43,638 bases of DNA from an uncultured Burkholderiales bacterium (GTDB taxonomy: Bacteria > Pseudomonadota > Gammaproteobacteria > Burkholderiales > Burkholderiaceae_C): assembly GCA_903887325.1 (NCBI GenBank), contig CAISPG010000129.1, positions 1 through 43,638 on the forward strand. Reading direction: 5' to 3'. A model generated the notes under the pieces. The model was not told where the DNA came from and made no database searches. It worked only from the letters and a program-made list of their open reading frames with translations. The position numbers and the translations under genes were made by a program. Shown piece after piece: positions 8,579 to 17,372 of the stretch (within the stretch, counting starts at the first letter, position 1; the number at the start of each line of letters is the position of its first letter).

Positions 8579-8665
8579 GGGGTCACCTGTTTGTAAGGGT
8601 TGAGTAATCAGTCTACCTGATCGGCCTATGTCGGGTTGTCTTGGGTGCAGTTACCTTTTGCAAAG

Positions 8666-8706
8666 TGGCGCATCGGGTGAGGCTAACTAGGTTTGGCGCA
8701 TCGGGT
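8666..8706. repeat. 13-base direct repeat tggcgcatcgggt, two copies
   Basis: The same 13 bases occur at 8666-8678 and 8694-8706, 28 bases apart. They lie immediately left of the large inverted repeat and may be part of the same repeated element. Confidence 0.7.
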
Positions 8707-8724
8707 AAAAGTCTTACCGATTAC

Positions 8725-8798
8725 GGCAAACGCCGCAGGCCCGGCCTCGCCTCCATGCTTGCACAACGTCGGCTACGGCCGGGCCGGCGGCGATTGCC
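8725..8798. repeat. large GC-rich inverted repeat (REP/MITE-like hairpin)
   Basis: Two 22-base arms, 8725-8746 and 8777-8798, are complementary at 20 of 22 positions. The core is ggcccggcc / ggccgggcc and the loop is 30 bases. No T-run follows, and the structure is about 70 bases from any gene end, so a simple terminator is unlikely. The size and strength resemble dispersed palindromic elements of the REP or small MITE type. Whether it is repeated elsewhere in the genome cannot be seen here. Confidence 0.75.
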
Positions 8799-8895
8799 TT
8801 GGGTGTGATCACGATTGCAACTCACATAAAAATCAGCCGGTCGTCAAACCACTTTACTTGGAATTTGTGCTTTAGTCTCCGGTTTGTTTCTGACA

Positions 8896-9012
8896 TTTAT
8901 CTGCCACACTGATTGAAATGGCAGATAAAAATTTGTTTCAGATCAAAGGGTTAAGCGAAGTTTACGATTGCCACTCAAAAAAATGTCGCGAATAGTTATC
9001 GAAATGGCAGAT
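8896..9012. repeat. tggcagat repeats: inverted pair plus distant direct copy
   Basis: A perfect 11-base inverted repeat is formed by tttatctgcca (8896-8906) and tggcagataaa (8919-8929) with a 12-base spacer. The 12-mer gaaatggcagat occurs at 8915-8926 and again at 9001-9012, ending directly before the stop codon of the winged-helix gene. Three copies of one word in two orientations look like binding sites or relics of an element's ends. Confidence 0.65.
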
Positions 9013-9534
9013 TCATTTTTCAAGTTGTTCGACTAGCCAATAGCGCCGACCTCGGCTGAGGCCGACAAATCTCAAACTGCCCTGCTCCACCAATTCGTCG
9101 ATAGCCCGCTTTAGCGTGCGGTAAGGAACCTCTACCCCCACTCGTCGATTTATATCGCCTGAAGCAGCGCCTGGGTATCGACGTAAATCTTCCACTATCA
9201 ATGCCCGTAAGCGGTGCGGTTCAATGCGCTTGAGGGTCGTCTTACCGTCAAGGCCTTGGCCCTTCAACACAACAGGGTTCACGAAATAGCGGGTGGCTTG
9301 CGTCTTGCCGGTTGATTGCACTAACTCCAATTCAAGCAATCTTCCCAGCCACGAAGCTCGCACATCGTCCGGTGTGTCCAACTCCAATTGGTTGGCTAAC
9401 TCCCTCGCAGTCAAACCTTCACTGGCGGCCAACAGACCTAGAACAATTCGCTCGCGCTGGCGCAGTTGATATCGCGCATCAGCATCCGCCATCATCCTTA
9501 CCACTTCGGGCCGCTTCACTCGGCGCTCGATCAT
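9013..9534 (-). CDS. small winged-helix protein, resembles C-terminus of AlbA_2/AAA_4 ATP-binding proteins
   Basis: This 173-residue protein seems to carry two helix-turn-helix-like modules: LTARELANQLEL (about 44-55) and PGAASGDINRRVGVEVPYRTL (about 119-139). It ends in a basic RGRRYWL. The order and phrases (GRLLELELVQSTGKTQATRYFV, then the IEPHRL... module) recall the C-terminal half of long AlbA_2/AAA_4 (Schlafen-like) proteins often annotated as RecG-like. The N-terminal nucleotide-binding part is absent and there is no room for it, because the next gene begins at 9631 in the other direction. The ATG at 9534 has a good aaagga site, so it could be a working stand-alone regulator rather than a remnant. 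An upstream in-frame start at 9588 is less convincing. Confidence 0.6.
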   Translation of the reverse strand: MIERRVKRPEVVRMMADADARYQLRQRERIVLGLLAASEGLTARELANQLELDTPDDVRASWLGRLLELELVQSTGKTQATRYFVNPVVLKGQGLDGKTTLKRIEPHRLRALIVEDLRRYPGAASGDINRRVGVEVPYRTLKRAIDELVEQGSLRFVGLSRGRRYWLVEQLEK

Positions 9535-9535
9535 G

Positions 9536-9559
9536 AACAATTTCCTTTTGAAAATTGTT
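9536..9559. promoter_or_regulatory. inverted repeat overlapping the ribosome site of the winged-helix gene
   Basis: Perfect 8-base arms aacaattt (9536-9543) and aaattgtt (9552-9559) surround an 8-base spacer that holds the ribosome-binding site of the gene starting at 9534. The placement fits self-repression by that DNA-binding protein, or an mRNA hairpin limiting translation. Both are inferences. Confidence 0.45.
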
Positions 9560-9630
9560 GCACTTGGACTTTGAGCGCGGCAGCTCATTTAAAAATAATA
9601 AACAAACCAAATACACCGCACAATCCAACC

Positions 9631-11673
9631 ATGAACACCACTACCATCCTGGGCGCCTGCCCGCACGACTGCCCCGACACCTGCTCTTTGGTCACTACCG
9701 TGCAAGACGGTGTGGCCACCAAAGTGCAAGGCAACCCGGACCACCCCATGACCGACGGCGTGCTCTGCGCCAAGGTGTCGCGCTACACCGAGCGCACCTA
9801 CCACCCGGACCGTTTGCTGCATCCCATGAAACGCGTCGGCCCCAAGGGCAGCGGTCAGTTCGAGCGCATCAGTTGGGACGAGGCTTTGAACACCATCGCC
9901 CACAAGTTAAAACCCATCGTCGCCAACCGCCCTGAAAAGCTGCTGCCCTACAGCTACGCGGGCACCATGGGTTTGGTGCAAGGCGAGTCCATCGCCATGC
10001 GTTTTTTCAATCTGTTGGGTGCGGCTAAACTCGACCGCACCATTTGCTCGAATGCCGGTGGCGATGCGCTCAACTACACGCTGGGCGGCAAGCTCGGCAT
10101 GAAGATGGGTTTCTTCGCTGAATCCAAATTGATCATCATCTGGGGCAGCAACTCGATCACCAGCAACATCCATTTCTGGCGCATCGCGCAAGAGGCCAAA
10201 CGCCATGGTGCACGTCTGGTGTGCATAGACCCGCGTCGCAGCGAAACCGCCGATAAATGCGACTTGCATCTGGCCATCAAGCCCGGCACGGACGCAGCGC
10301 TGGCCTTGTCGCTGATGCACGAATTGATCACACACGACTGGCTGGACCATGAGTACATCGCGCAGCACACTTTGGGTTTTGAAGCCTTGCGCGAACGCGC
10401 ATTGCAATGGTCGCCCGAGCGCGCGGCTGCGGTCTGCGGTTTAAAGGCGCAAGACATTCGCCAACTCGCGCACGACTACGCACACACCACACCGGCGGGC
10501 ATTCGCTTGAACTACGGTGTGCAACGCAGTCGCGGCGGCGGCAATGCGGTGCGTGCTATTGCTTGTCTGCCCGCGCTCACCGGTGCTTGGCGGCACCGCG
10601 CGGGTGGTGTGTTGATGAGCGCCTCGCACCACGCGCGAGCCAACGCTGCCGGTTTGCAGCGGCCCGACTTGCACCGCAATGCCAAAGCGCCGTTGGTCAA
10701 CATGAGCACCATCGGCGACGCGTTGAACACGCCGGGCTTGATTGAAGCCCTTATTGTTTACAACAGCAACCCGGTGGCGGTGGCACCTGAATCGGTGAAA
10801 GTGGTGAAAGGTTTTGCGCGTGAAGACTTGTTCACCGTGGTGCTGGAACATTTCATGACCGACACCGCCGACTACGCCGATATTGTTTTACCTGCCACCA
10901 CGCAACTCGAGCATTGGGACATACACAACAGCTACGGCCACACCGACATGGTGCTGAACCGTCCGGCCATCGCGCCCCTGGGCGAAGCCAAACCCAACAC
11001 GCAAATATTCCGCGAGTTGAGTGTGCGCATGGGTTTGGAAAACACGCTATTGCAAGAGTCGGACGAAGAACTGCTGCGCACTTCGCTGCAAAGTCCGGCT
11101 AACTTGAACAGCGCACATCCGGTCACTTTAGACAGCTTGATGCAACACGGTTTTGCCGCCTGGCCGGTGGCGGATGCACCGTTTGAGCACGGCGGTTTTC
11201 CTACGCCTTCGGGCAAATGCGAATTTGTCAGCGAACGTTTGGCCGCCATGGGTTTGGAGCCGCTGCCCGACTACCTGCCAAACTACGAACAATCCGACGA
11301 CACCGCCGTGTATCCGCTGGCGATGATTTCACCACCGGCACGCAATTTTTTGAATTCATCGTTTGTGAACGTGACCACGTTGCGCGGCATGGAAGGCGAG
11401 CCGCTGCTGGAAATCCATCCGCAAGATGCAGCCGCTCGGCAATTGAATGACGGCGAGATGGTGCGCGTGTTCAACGACCGGGGCAGCTATGAATGCAAAG
11501 CGCAAATCACCACACGGGCGCAACCCGGCATGGTGGTGGGCTTAGGTATTTGGTGGCGCAAGCTTGGTGCCAACGGCACGAACGTGAACGAATTAACGTC
11601 ACAGCTGTTGACTGACATGGGCCGCGCACCGGTGTTTTACGACTGCGCGGTGCAAGTGGCTAGTCTGCGCTGA
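9631..11673 (+). CDS. molybdopterin-dependent oxidoreductase (DMSO reductase family)
   Basis: This is a single-subunit-looking enzyme of 680 residues. The N-terminus has Cys10, Cys14, Cys18 and Cys46 in the C-x3-C-x3-C-x27-C spacing that binds a [4Fe-4S] cluster. The molybdopterin oxidoreductase domain follows, with family phrases such as [12 protein letters not shown] and [10 protein letters not shown]. The C-terminal dinucleotide-binding domain contains VRVFNDRGS. No Tat signal is visible, so it is probably cytoplasmic. The frame is open upstream to 9466, but that part is shadow; the ATG at 9631 puts the Cys cluster where the family has it. No electron-transfer subunit, FdhD or cofactor gene is adjacent. 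The substrate is unknown. It overlaps the 3' end of coaX by 14 bases. Confidence 0.88.
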   Translation: MNTTTILGACPHDCPDTCSLVTTVQDGVATKVQGNPDHPMTDGVLCAKVSRYTERTYHPDRLLHPMKRVGPKGSGQFERISWDEALNTIAHKLKPIVANRPEKLLPYSYAGTMGLVQGESIAMRFFNLLGAAKLDRTICSNAGGDALNYTLGGKLGMKMGFFAESKLIIIWGSNSITSNIHFWRIAQEAKRHGARLVCIDPRRSETADKCDLHLAIKPGTDAALALSLMHELITHDWLDHEYIAQHTLGFEALRERALQWSPERAAAVCGLKAQDIRQLAHDYAHTTPAGIRLNYGVQRSRGGGNAVRAIACLPALTGAWRHRAGGVLMSASHHARANAAGLQRPDLHRNAKAPLVNMSTIGDALNTPGLIEALIVYNSNPVAVAPESVKVVKGFAREDLFTVVLEHFMTDTADYADIVLPATTQLEHWDIHNSYGHTDMVLNRPAIAPLGEAKPNTQIFRELSVRMGLENTLLQESDEELLRTSLQSPANLNSAHPVTLDSLMQHGFAAWPVADAPFEHGGFPTPSGKCEFVSERLAAMGLEPLPDYLPNYEQSDDTAVYPLAMISPPARNFLNSSFVNVTTLRGMEGEPLLEIHPQDAAARQLNDGEMVRVFNDRGSYECKAQITTRAQPGMVVGLGIWWRKLGANGTNVNELTSQLLTDMGRAPVFYDCAVQVASLR

Positions 11674-12439
11674 AACGCTGCGCTGCTATCTGGCGCAAAC
11701 CATCGAATATCAAACTGTCGACCAACTCAAACTGCACCGACATGCTGGGTGCCATCTTCCAGCCTGCACCACCGGTCATGTAACACAGCGGTTCGTCTTT
11801 GCAGCGTGCACGCACATGTTGCACCATGCGCTCAACCGCCCCGGCTATTGCATAGGTGCCGCCGCTAGTCAAGGCGTCGCTGGTGTTGGTAGGGAATTCG
11901 CACACCTCGCCGGTGGGCACACGCAAACCAGCGGTGCCGGACTCGAGTGCACGCAACATGATGCCGTGGCCCGGCAAAATCAATCCACCTAAAAAATGGC
12001 CTTGTGCATCAATCGCTTCCACGGTGACTGCGGTACCGACCATGACCACCACCATGGGGCGCGGCGCTTGCAAAGTGGTTTGGCTGCGCATGCGTGCCAG
12101 TGCGCCAATCATGGCCACCCAACGGTCAGCGCCTAATCGGGTCGGGTAGTCGTAACCATTGTGCAAACCGGCTTCATTGGCTGAAGGCACCACCCAGCGC
12201 GGTGTCAGGTCCCAGAGTTCAAGTTGCTCATCGACGCGGCGGCGCAATGCATCTCCGGCGACGATGCAACCCAGCATGCGGGTGGCGGCGGGCAATGATT
12301 TCCAATCCTCGTCGGCCAGGCGGTCTATGTTCTCCAGAAACACCGCGCCTTGCGACAGCAAGCTGGCATCAAGACGGGGGCTGTCGTACATGGCCCATTT
12401 CAAGCGGGTGTTGCCTACGTCTAAGGCGATGAATGTCAT
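11660..12439 (-). CDS. coaX: type III pantothenate kinase
   Basis: CoaX (259 residues) phosphorylates pantothenate, the first step of coenzyme A synthesis. It is the ASKHA-fold type that resists CoA feedback and needs a monovalent cation. Visible are the phosphate-binding DVGNTRLKW at 7-15, [13 protein letters not shown] at 101-113 and GTAVTVEA starting near 135. It converges on the molybdoenzyme with a 14-base overlap. In many betaproteobacteria coaX follows birA. No birA is present here; 46 bases upstream lies the end of an amidase gene. Confidence 0.95.
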   Translation of the reverse strand: MTFIALDVGNTRLKWAMYDSPRLDASLLSQGAVFLENIDRLADEDWKSLPAATRMLGCIVAGDALRRRVDEQLELWDLTPRWVVPSANEAGLHNGYDYPTRLGADRWVAMIGALARMRSQTTLQAPRPMVVVMVGTAVTVEAIDAQGHFLGGLILPGHGIMLRALESGTAGLRVPTGEVCEFPTNTSDALTSGGTYAIAGAVERMVQHVRARCKDEPLCYMTGGAGWKMAPSMSVQFELVDSLIFDGLRQIAAQRFSAD

Positions 12440-12485
12440 GGTTGCGTCAGAAAAGAAGAATGGCGGCGATTATGCGCGGATCTTT

Positions 12486-13907
12486 TTATGCATGAACTTG
12501 ATCAAGATCGGGGCGACGGATCGGGTAGCAAGCCTCCAGCGCTTTGGCCGCACGCAGCACCAATGCGTCGCCAAACATGGGGCCCACCAATTGCACACCC
12601 ATGGGCAAGCCGTCTTTTGTCAAACCGCAAGGCAGGCTGATGGCCGGTTGCTGGCTCAAATTGAACGGGTAACTGAAGGGTGTCCAGCCCAACATGGCTT
12701 CTGAGTTCATGGGGCTGTGTCCGGCGGGCAGCGCTTTGAATGCAGGCACGGCGGTGCTGGGCGTGAGTATCAAGTCATAGCGCTGCATGAATTGGCGCAT
12801 GTGCGATCCCAGTACGCCTCTGCGTTGCGTCAACTGGTGCAGCGCATTCGCATCCAAGGTTTCGCCAATGGCCGCTTGCGCCGCAAAGTCGGGGTCGGTC
12901 AACGCTTGTTGCGCTTGACTCAATGTGCGCCACACCTGGTAAGCCCCGGCGAACCACAAACCGGTGGTGATATCTAACGGGTCTTCGATGCCAGGATCGA
13001 CCTGCTCGACGACAGCGCCCAAGTCTTGCAAATGCTGCGCGGCTTGCGCGGTGGCAGCGGCAATCTCAGGGTGAATGTTTTTGGCGTATCCAAGCGTTGG
13101 TGAATACGCAACGCGCAAACCTTTGACACCGTCGTTCAACTGCGCGGTGTAGTCCACACTGTCAAACGGCAACGAGGTCCAGTCGCGTGCATCTGCTTGC
13201 GTGATGGCATTCATCATGAGCGCCACATCATTCACGCTCATGGCATGCGGGCCGAGGTGCGCCACCGAGCCGAACGGCGACAAAGGATAAGCCGGCACGC
13301 GACCAAAGCTAGGCTTCAAACCGACGTTGCCGCAAAACGCAGCGGGTATGCGCACACTGCCTGCGCCGTCGGTGCCCATGGCCAAAGGCTCTAAGCCAGC
13401 GGACACCGCTGCGGATGCGCCACCCGACGAGCCGCCGGGTGTGTGCGCGGTGTTCCACGGGTTGCGGCTGATGCCGGTGAGCAGCGAATTAGTTTCGCCT
13501 TTGCAACCGAATTCGGGCGTGGCGGTTTTGCCCAACAGCACCGCACCGGCTTCGCGCAAACGTGCGGTGACAGGTGCATCCACATCCCATGCTTGGTTCG
13601 GGTTGACGGTGCGGCTGCCGCGCAATGTCGGCCAGCCTTTGGTGAGTATCAAATCTTTGATGGAAGCAGGCACGCCTTCCAATGCACCAATTGCTGCGCC
13701 ACTGAGTCTGTGCGCTTGCCAGCGTTGTTCACTCACGCGTGCACTCGCTAAAGCCACGTCTTCATCTATCAAACAAAACGCATTTAACAAGGGATTGAGC
13801 CGGGCCATGCGTTGCAACACTTGCTGCGTGACTTCCACGGGAGAGGCTTCGCCGCTGCGGTAAAGCGACAGCAATTGTTCGGCGGTTTGTTGTGTCACAT
13901 CGGACAT
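12486..13907 (-). CDS. amidase (amidase signature family)
   Basis: This 473-residue amidase-signature hydrolase uses a Ser-cisSer-Lys triad. I see Lys84 in SIKDL, the GGSSGGASAA block with Ser160, and nucleophile Ser184 in GTDGAGSVRIP. These match the canonical pattern fully. The ATG at 13907 has a good ggag ribosome site; the open frame further upstream belongs to a shadow of the ABC gene. It is the last gene of the transporter operon, 31 bases after the double ATPase, so it probably acts on what the transporter imports. Substrate class (amides, amino acid amides, or cyclic or aryl amides) cannot be told from sequence. Confidence 0.92.
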   Translation of the reverse strand: MSDVTQQTAEQLLSLYRSGEASPVEVTQQVLQRMARLNPLLNAFCLIDEDVALASARVSEQRWQAHRLSGAAIGALEGVPASIKDLILTKGWPTLRGSRTVNPNQAWDVDAPVTARLREAGAVLLGKTATPEFGCKGETNSLLTGISRNPWNTAHTPGGSSGGASAAVSAGLEPLAMGTDGAGSVRIPAAFCGNVGLKPSFGRVPAYPLSPFGSVAHLGPHAMSVNDVALMMNAITQADARDWTSLPFDSVDYTAQLNDGVKGLRVAYSPTLGYAKNIHPEIAAATAQAAQHLQDLGAVVEQVDPGIEDPLDITTGLWFAGAYQVWRTLSQAQQALTDPDFAAQAAIGETLDANALHQLTQRRGVLGSHMRQFMQRYDLILTPSTAVPAFKALPAGHSPMNSEAMLGWTPFSYPFNLSQQPAISLPCGLTKDGLPMGVQLVGPMFGDALVLRAAKALEACYPIRRPDLDQVHA

Positions 13908-13938
13908 GCTGTTCTCCTGCTTGTGCCAAAGCTGCGAT

Positions 13939-15543
13939 TCAATGCGACTTGCCGCCAGGCACACTGGCCAGCAGCGCTTGCGTGTACGCGTGTTGGGGAT
14001 GGGCATACAAAGCAGCGGTAGGCCCGTGTTCAACGATCTGCCCTTTGTGCATGACGATGACGCTGTCGCACAACTGCGCGGCCACACGCAAATCGTGGGT
14101 GATGAATAACAGCCCCAAGCCCATGCTGCGTTGCACCTCGCGCAGCAAATCCAAAATCTGCGCTTGCACGGATACATCGAGTGCGCTCACCGCTTCGTCT
14201 GCCACCAACACATCGGGCTGACACGCGAGTGCGCGGGCCAAGGCAATGCGTTGGCGCTGACCGCCGCTGAACTGGCTGGGGTAACGATCCCAGGCGTTTG
14301 CATCCAAGCCGGTTTGCGCCAGCAATGCTTTTCCGCGTTCTTCTGCTTGCTCTGCACTCAATCCGAAATTGCGCGCGCCTTCCATGATTGATTCACCGAC
14401 ACGCATGCGCGGATTCAGCGAGCGGTTCGGGTCTTGAAACACCACTTGCATGCGATGGCGCAAAGGCCGCAATCGCGACTCAGCCAATGCAGCGATGTTG
14501 TCCTGCCCCCAAAAAATATCGCCGCTGTCAGGGTCGATCAAACGCAGCACACAACGCGCCAGCGTGGACTTGCCCGAACCCGATTCACCGACGATGCCCA
14601 GGGTTTCACCGGCACGCAACGCCAAGCTGGCGTTGCTGAGTGCATCGGTGCGCCGCAACGTGCCCCAGCCTTCGCGGCTGACATAGGTTTTGCGCAAAGC
14701 GTGCACATGCAACACGGGTGGCGTGTGCGGCAAGCTGCGCGGCGCAGGTGGTGTCATGTGCGGCACGGCGGCCAGCAATTGGCGCGTGTAATCGGCCTGC
14801 GGTTCTTGCAACACCTGATCGCGCGTGCCCTGCTCCACTTGCAGGCCACAGTGCATCACCAACACCCGGTCGGCGATGTCTGCCACCACGCCCATGTCGT
14901 GCGTGATGAACAACACCGCTGTTCCGCTGTCTTGTTGCAACTGTTTGATGAGTTTCAATATCTCTTGCTGGGTGGTCACGTCCAGCGCGGTGGTCGGCTC
15001 GTCGCAAATCAGCAAAGCCGGTTTGAGCACCACGGCCATGGCAATCACAATCCGTTGGCGTTGCCCGCCGCTCAATTGGTGCGGGTAGCTGTCCATCATG
15101 CGCTCAGGCTCAGGCAAGCGCACCTGTTGCATGATCTGCAACACGGCTTCGCGGCGTTGCGCCACAGGCCAGTCGGTGTGACAGCGCAGCACTTCATCAA
15201 TTTGTTCGCCGCAGCGCATCACCGGGTTCAATGCAGTCATAGGCTCTTGAAACACCATGCCCATGGCGCGCCCGCGTAATGCACGCAAACGTGTTTCGCC
15301 TGCATCCAACAGCGATTCGTTTTGCAACATCACATTGCCTGAACTGACGCGCAATTCACGTGCCAGCAATCCCATGACCGCCATGGCCAACACCGATTTG
15401 CCGGAGCCGGATTCGCCCACCACACACACGGTTTCACCCGCGTTCAAGTGGAGAGAAATATTTTGTAAAGCTTGGCTGCGGTCTGCGCCAAGTGGCAAGG
15501 CCACTGCCAGGTTGTGCACTGATAAAACAGGTGTATTCATCAT
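13939..15543 (-). CDS. ABC transporter, fused double ATP-binding protein (oligopeptide/glutathione type)
   Basis: This 534-residue protein carries two complete nucleotide-binding domains in tandem, the DppD-DppF or GsiA layout. The first Walker A (GESGSGKS) lies at 43-50, with a LSGGQRQR signature and DEPTTALD Walker B after it. The second half repeats these as [17 protein letters not shown] and DEAVSALD. It powers the importer formed with the two permeases just upstream. Its ATGATG start overlaps the stop of the upstream permease gene (15540-15543), indicating coupling. The C-terminal half has the oligopeptide-family [14 protein letters not shown] ending. Confidence 0.94.
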   Translation of the reverse strand: MMNTPVLSVHNLAVALPLGADRSQALQNISLHLNAGETVCVVGESGSGKSVLAMAVMGLLARELRVSSGNVMLQNESLLDAGETRLRALRGRAMGMVFQEPMTALNPVMRCGEQIDEVLRCHTDWPVAQRREAVLQIMQQVRLPEPERMMDSYPHQLSGGQRQRIVIAMAVVLKPALLICDEPTTALDVTTQQEILKLIKQLQQDSGTAVLFITHDMGVVADIADRVLVMHCGLQVEQGTRDQVLQEPQADYTRQLLAAVPHMTPPAPRSLPHTPPVLHVHALRKTYVSREGWGTLRRTDALSNASLALRAGETLGIVGESGSGKSTLARCVLRLIDPDSGDIFWGQDNIAALAESRLRPLRHRMQVVFQDPNRSLNPRMRVGESIMEGARNFGLSAEQAEERGKALLAQTGLDANAWDRYPSQFSGGQRQRIALARALACQPDVLVADEAVSALDVSVQAQILDLLREVQRSMGLGLLFITHDLRVAAQLCDSVIVMHKGQIVEHGPTAALYAHPQHAYTQALLASVPGGKSH

Positions 15544-16418
15544 CCGACCCGCTTCGCGAATTTCGGGTCAAGCACATCACGCAAACCATCGCCCAGTAAA
15601 TTGATGGCCAACACGGTCGGCACTAAAAACAAAGCAGGGAACAAGACATTGCCCGGCTGCATGCTGAATTGCACCCGGCCCTCGGCCATGATGTTGCCCC
15701 AGGTCGGTACATCCGGTGGCAAACCCAGTCCCAGAAAACTCAGAATCGCTTCGGTCAGCACCGCAGACGCGGCCACAAACGTGCCTTGCACCAACAGCGG
15801 TGCCATGGCGTTGGGCAGGATGTGTCGCCACAAAATCACCGCGGTTGGCGTGGCCAAAGCACGCGCGGCTTCCACATAGGCTTCTTCGCGCAAACTCAGC
15901 ACCAACGAACGCACCAAGCGCGTGACACGCGGTACCTCGGGAATGGCAATCGCCACCACCACCGTCGCCACATTCGCGCCCAGCACCGCCACCAAAGCAA
16001 TCGCCAGCAACACTGCAGGTATGGCCATGAGGCCGTCCATGAAGCGCATCAGCACCGCGTCGACGCGACGGAAATAACCGGCCAACATGCCGCACAAACC
16101 ACCGAGCGACAGCGCCAGCAAAGAGGTACAAATGCCGACCACCAGCGAGATGCGCCCGCCATACATCACACGGCTGTAGACATCGCGACCGAAGTTGTCC
16201 GTGCCCAACCAAAACGTATGTGACACCACGCTGCCATCGGGCAAATTGAATGCGCCGCTTTTACCCGCCGGTTGGTTGATGACAGCGGAATCCATGGCTG
16301 CCGGGTCTACCGTGCCCAACCAAGGCGCGGCCAGCGACAACAGCAACACCAACAACAACACCGCCGCACCGAAGCGCACCGAACCGTGGTCCCATAAACG
16401 TTGTTTGAGCGTGGCCAT
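15540..16418 (-). CDS. ABC transporter permease (DppC/GsiD type)
   Basis: This 292-residue inner-membrane permease belongs to the peptide/nickel importer family. An N-terminal membrane segment (about 17-35) is followed by a periplasmic loop with the family's LGTDNFGRDVYSR phrase (about 71-83). The rest is a binding-protein-dependent transport domain with about five segments and the coupling EAARALATPTAVILWRHILPNAM motif. It overlaps the preceding permease gene by one base (TGATG) and the following ATPase by four. Confidence 0.94.
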   Translation of the reverse strand: MATLKQRLWDHGSVRFGAAVLLLVLLLSLAAPWLGTVDPAAMDSAVINQPAGKSGAFNLPDGSVVSHTFWLGTDNFGRDVYSRVMYGGRISLVVGICTSLLALSLGGLCGMLAGYFRRVDAVLMRFMDGLMAIPAVLLAIALVAVLGANVATVVVAIAIPEVPRVTRLVRSLVLSLREEAYVEAARALATPTAVILWRHILPNAMAPLLVQGTFVAASAVLTEAILSFLGLGLPPDVPTWGNIMAEGRVQFSMQPGNVLFPALFLVPTVLAINLLGDGLRDVLDPKFAKRVG

Positions 16419-17371
16419 CAGTGGCGAATCCTCGGGTCAAGCCACACGTAACTGGTGTCTACCAATAAGTTGATCAATACATAGCTGAGCGAGAACAACA
16501 ACACCAAACCTTGTATGACAGGAAAGTCGCGGTTCAACACCGCATCTACCGTGAGCGAACCTAAACCCGGAATCGCAAACACGGTTTCGGTGACCACCAC
16601 ACCGCCAATCAGCAAGGCCACACCAATACCGACCACGGTGACGATGGGCACGGCGGCATTCGCCAATGCATGTCGAATCAACACTGTGCTTTCGGCCAAA
16701 CCTTTGGCGCGCGCAGTGCGGATGAAATCTTCTTGCAAAGCCTCGGACACACTGGCGCGGGTGATGCGTGCAATCAAAGCCACGTACACAGTGGATAAGG
16801 TGAGCCACGGCAAGATGAGTTGGCGCATCCACGCCCATACGCCTTGCGACTGCGCACCGGTGATCGGCTTATAGCCTTGCACCGGCAGCCATTGCAATTG
16901 CATGGCGAACACATAAATCAACAGGTAAGCGATGACAAACACCGGCACCGAAAAACCGGCCACTGAAAACGCTGACAAGCCCCGGTCTAACCAACCGCCC
17001 ATGCGCCACGCAGCCAGACTGCCCAGTGGCACGGCGATACACACGGCCAGCAACACCGTGCCCAAAGCCAGCGACAAGGTAGGTTCGACGCGTTGCGCCA
17101 CCAAGGCGGTGACCGGTTTGCTGAGGTAATACGAATAACCCAGATCGCCTTGCAACACCTGCCCCAGCCACAACACATATTGCGCGGCTATGGGTTTGTC
17201 CAAGCCCATGTGGGCGCGTATGTTGGCAATGTCTTCGCTGGTGGCGTTATTGCCTGCGATCACCGCCGCCGGGTCACCGGGTGCCAATCGCAACATGAAA
17301 AACACCAGCAGCGACACCACCAGCAACACCGGCAGCACCGCCAGCAGACGACGAATCAGAAATGCCCCCAT
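16418..17371 (-). CDS. ABC transporter permease (DppB/GsiC type)
   Basis: This 317-residue partner permease has the usual first segment at 7-29 (LLAVLPVLLVVSLLVFFML), the periplasmic DPAAVIAGNNATSEDI region and the C-terminal transport domain. The coupling EAL motif (SEALQEDFIRTARAKGL) contacts the ATPase. It forms a heterodimer channel with the next gene's product. It begins 2 bases downstream of the binding-protein stop, so the whole importer is one operon. Confidence 0.94.
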   Translation of the reverse strand: MGAFLIRRLLAVLPVLLVVSLLVFFMLRLAPGDPAAVIAGNNATSEDIANIRAHMGLDKPIAAQYVLWLGQVLQGDLGYSYYLSKPVTALVAQRVEPTLSLALGTVLLAVCIAVPLGSLAAWRMGGWLDRGLSAFSVAGFSVPVFVIAYLLIYVFAMQLQWLPVQGYKPITGAQSQGVWAWMRQLILPWLTLSTVYVALIARITRASVSEALQEDFIRTARAKGLAESTVLIRHALANAAVPIVTVVGIGVALLIGGVVVTETVFAIPGLGSLTVDAVLNRDFPVIQGLVLLFSLSYVLINLLVDTSYVWLDPRIRH

Positions 17372-17372
17372 G

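Larger units (their letters stand above)
8579..9012. other. 434-base non-coding stretch with repeats
   Basis: No credible gene lies between the M20 hydrolase start and the winged-helix gene stop. A 60-codon plus-strand frame (8693-8875) shows no family features. What the stretch does hold is three repeat structures, listed separately: a 13-base direct repeat (8666/8694), a long inverted repeat (8725-8798), and an inverted plus direct repeat set based on tggcagat (8896-9012). Confidence 0.6.

Noticed and set aside
7478-8596. long plus-strand open frame opposite the M20 hydrolase
   Set aside because: Antisense shadow caused by codon bias; His/Gly-rich with no recognisable domain.
8693-8875. 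60-codon plus-strand frame in the repeat-rich gap
   Set aside because: No ribosome site and no family-like features, and it runs straight through the large inverted repeat.
9466-9630. 55-residue N-terminal extension of the molybdoenzyme
   Set aside because: The extension overlaps the winged-helix gene on the other strand and lacks family features; the Cys motif sits correctly with the ATG at 9631.
13908-14177. 90-residue N-terminal extension of the minus-strand amidase
   Set aside because: It is a shadow of the ABC ATPase reading frame; the ATG at 13907 has a ribosome site and a family-like beginning.
14434-15279. long plus-strand open frame opposite the ABC ATPase
   Set aside because: Antisense shadow; composition (His/Gln/Ala-rich) is typical of such shadows.
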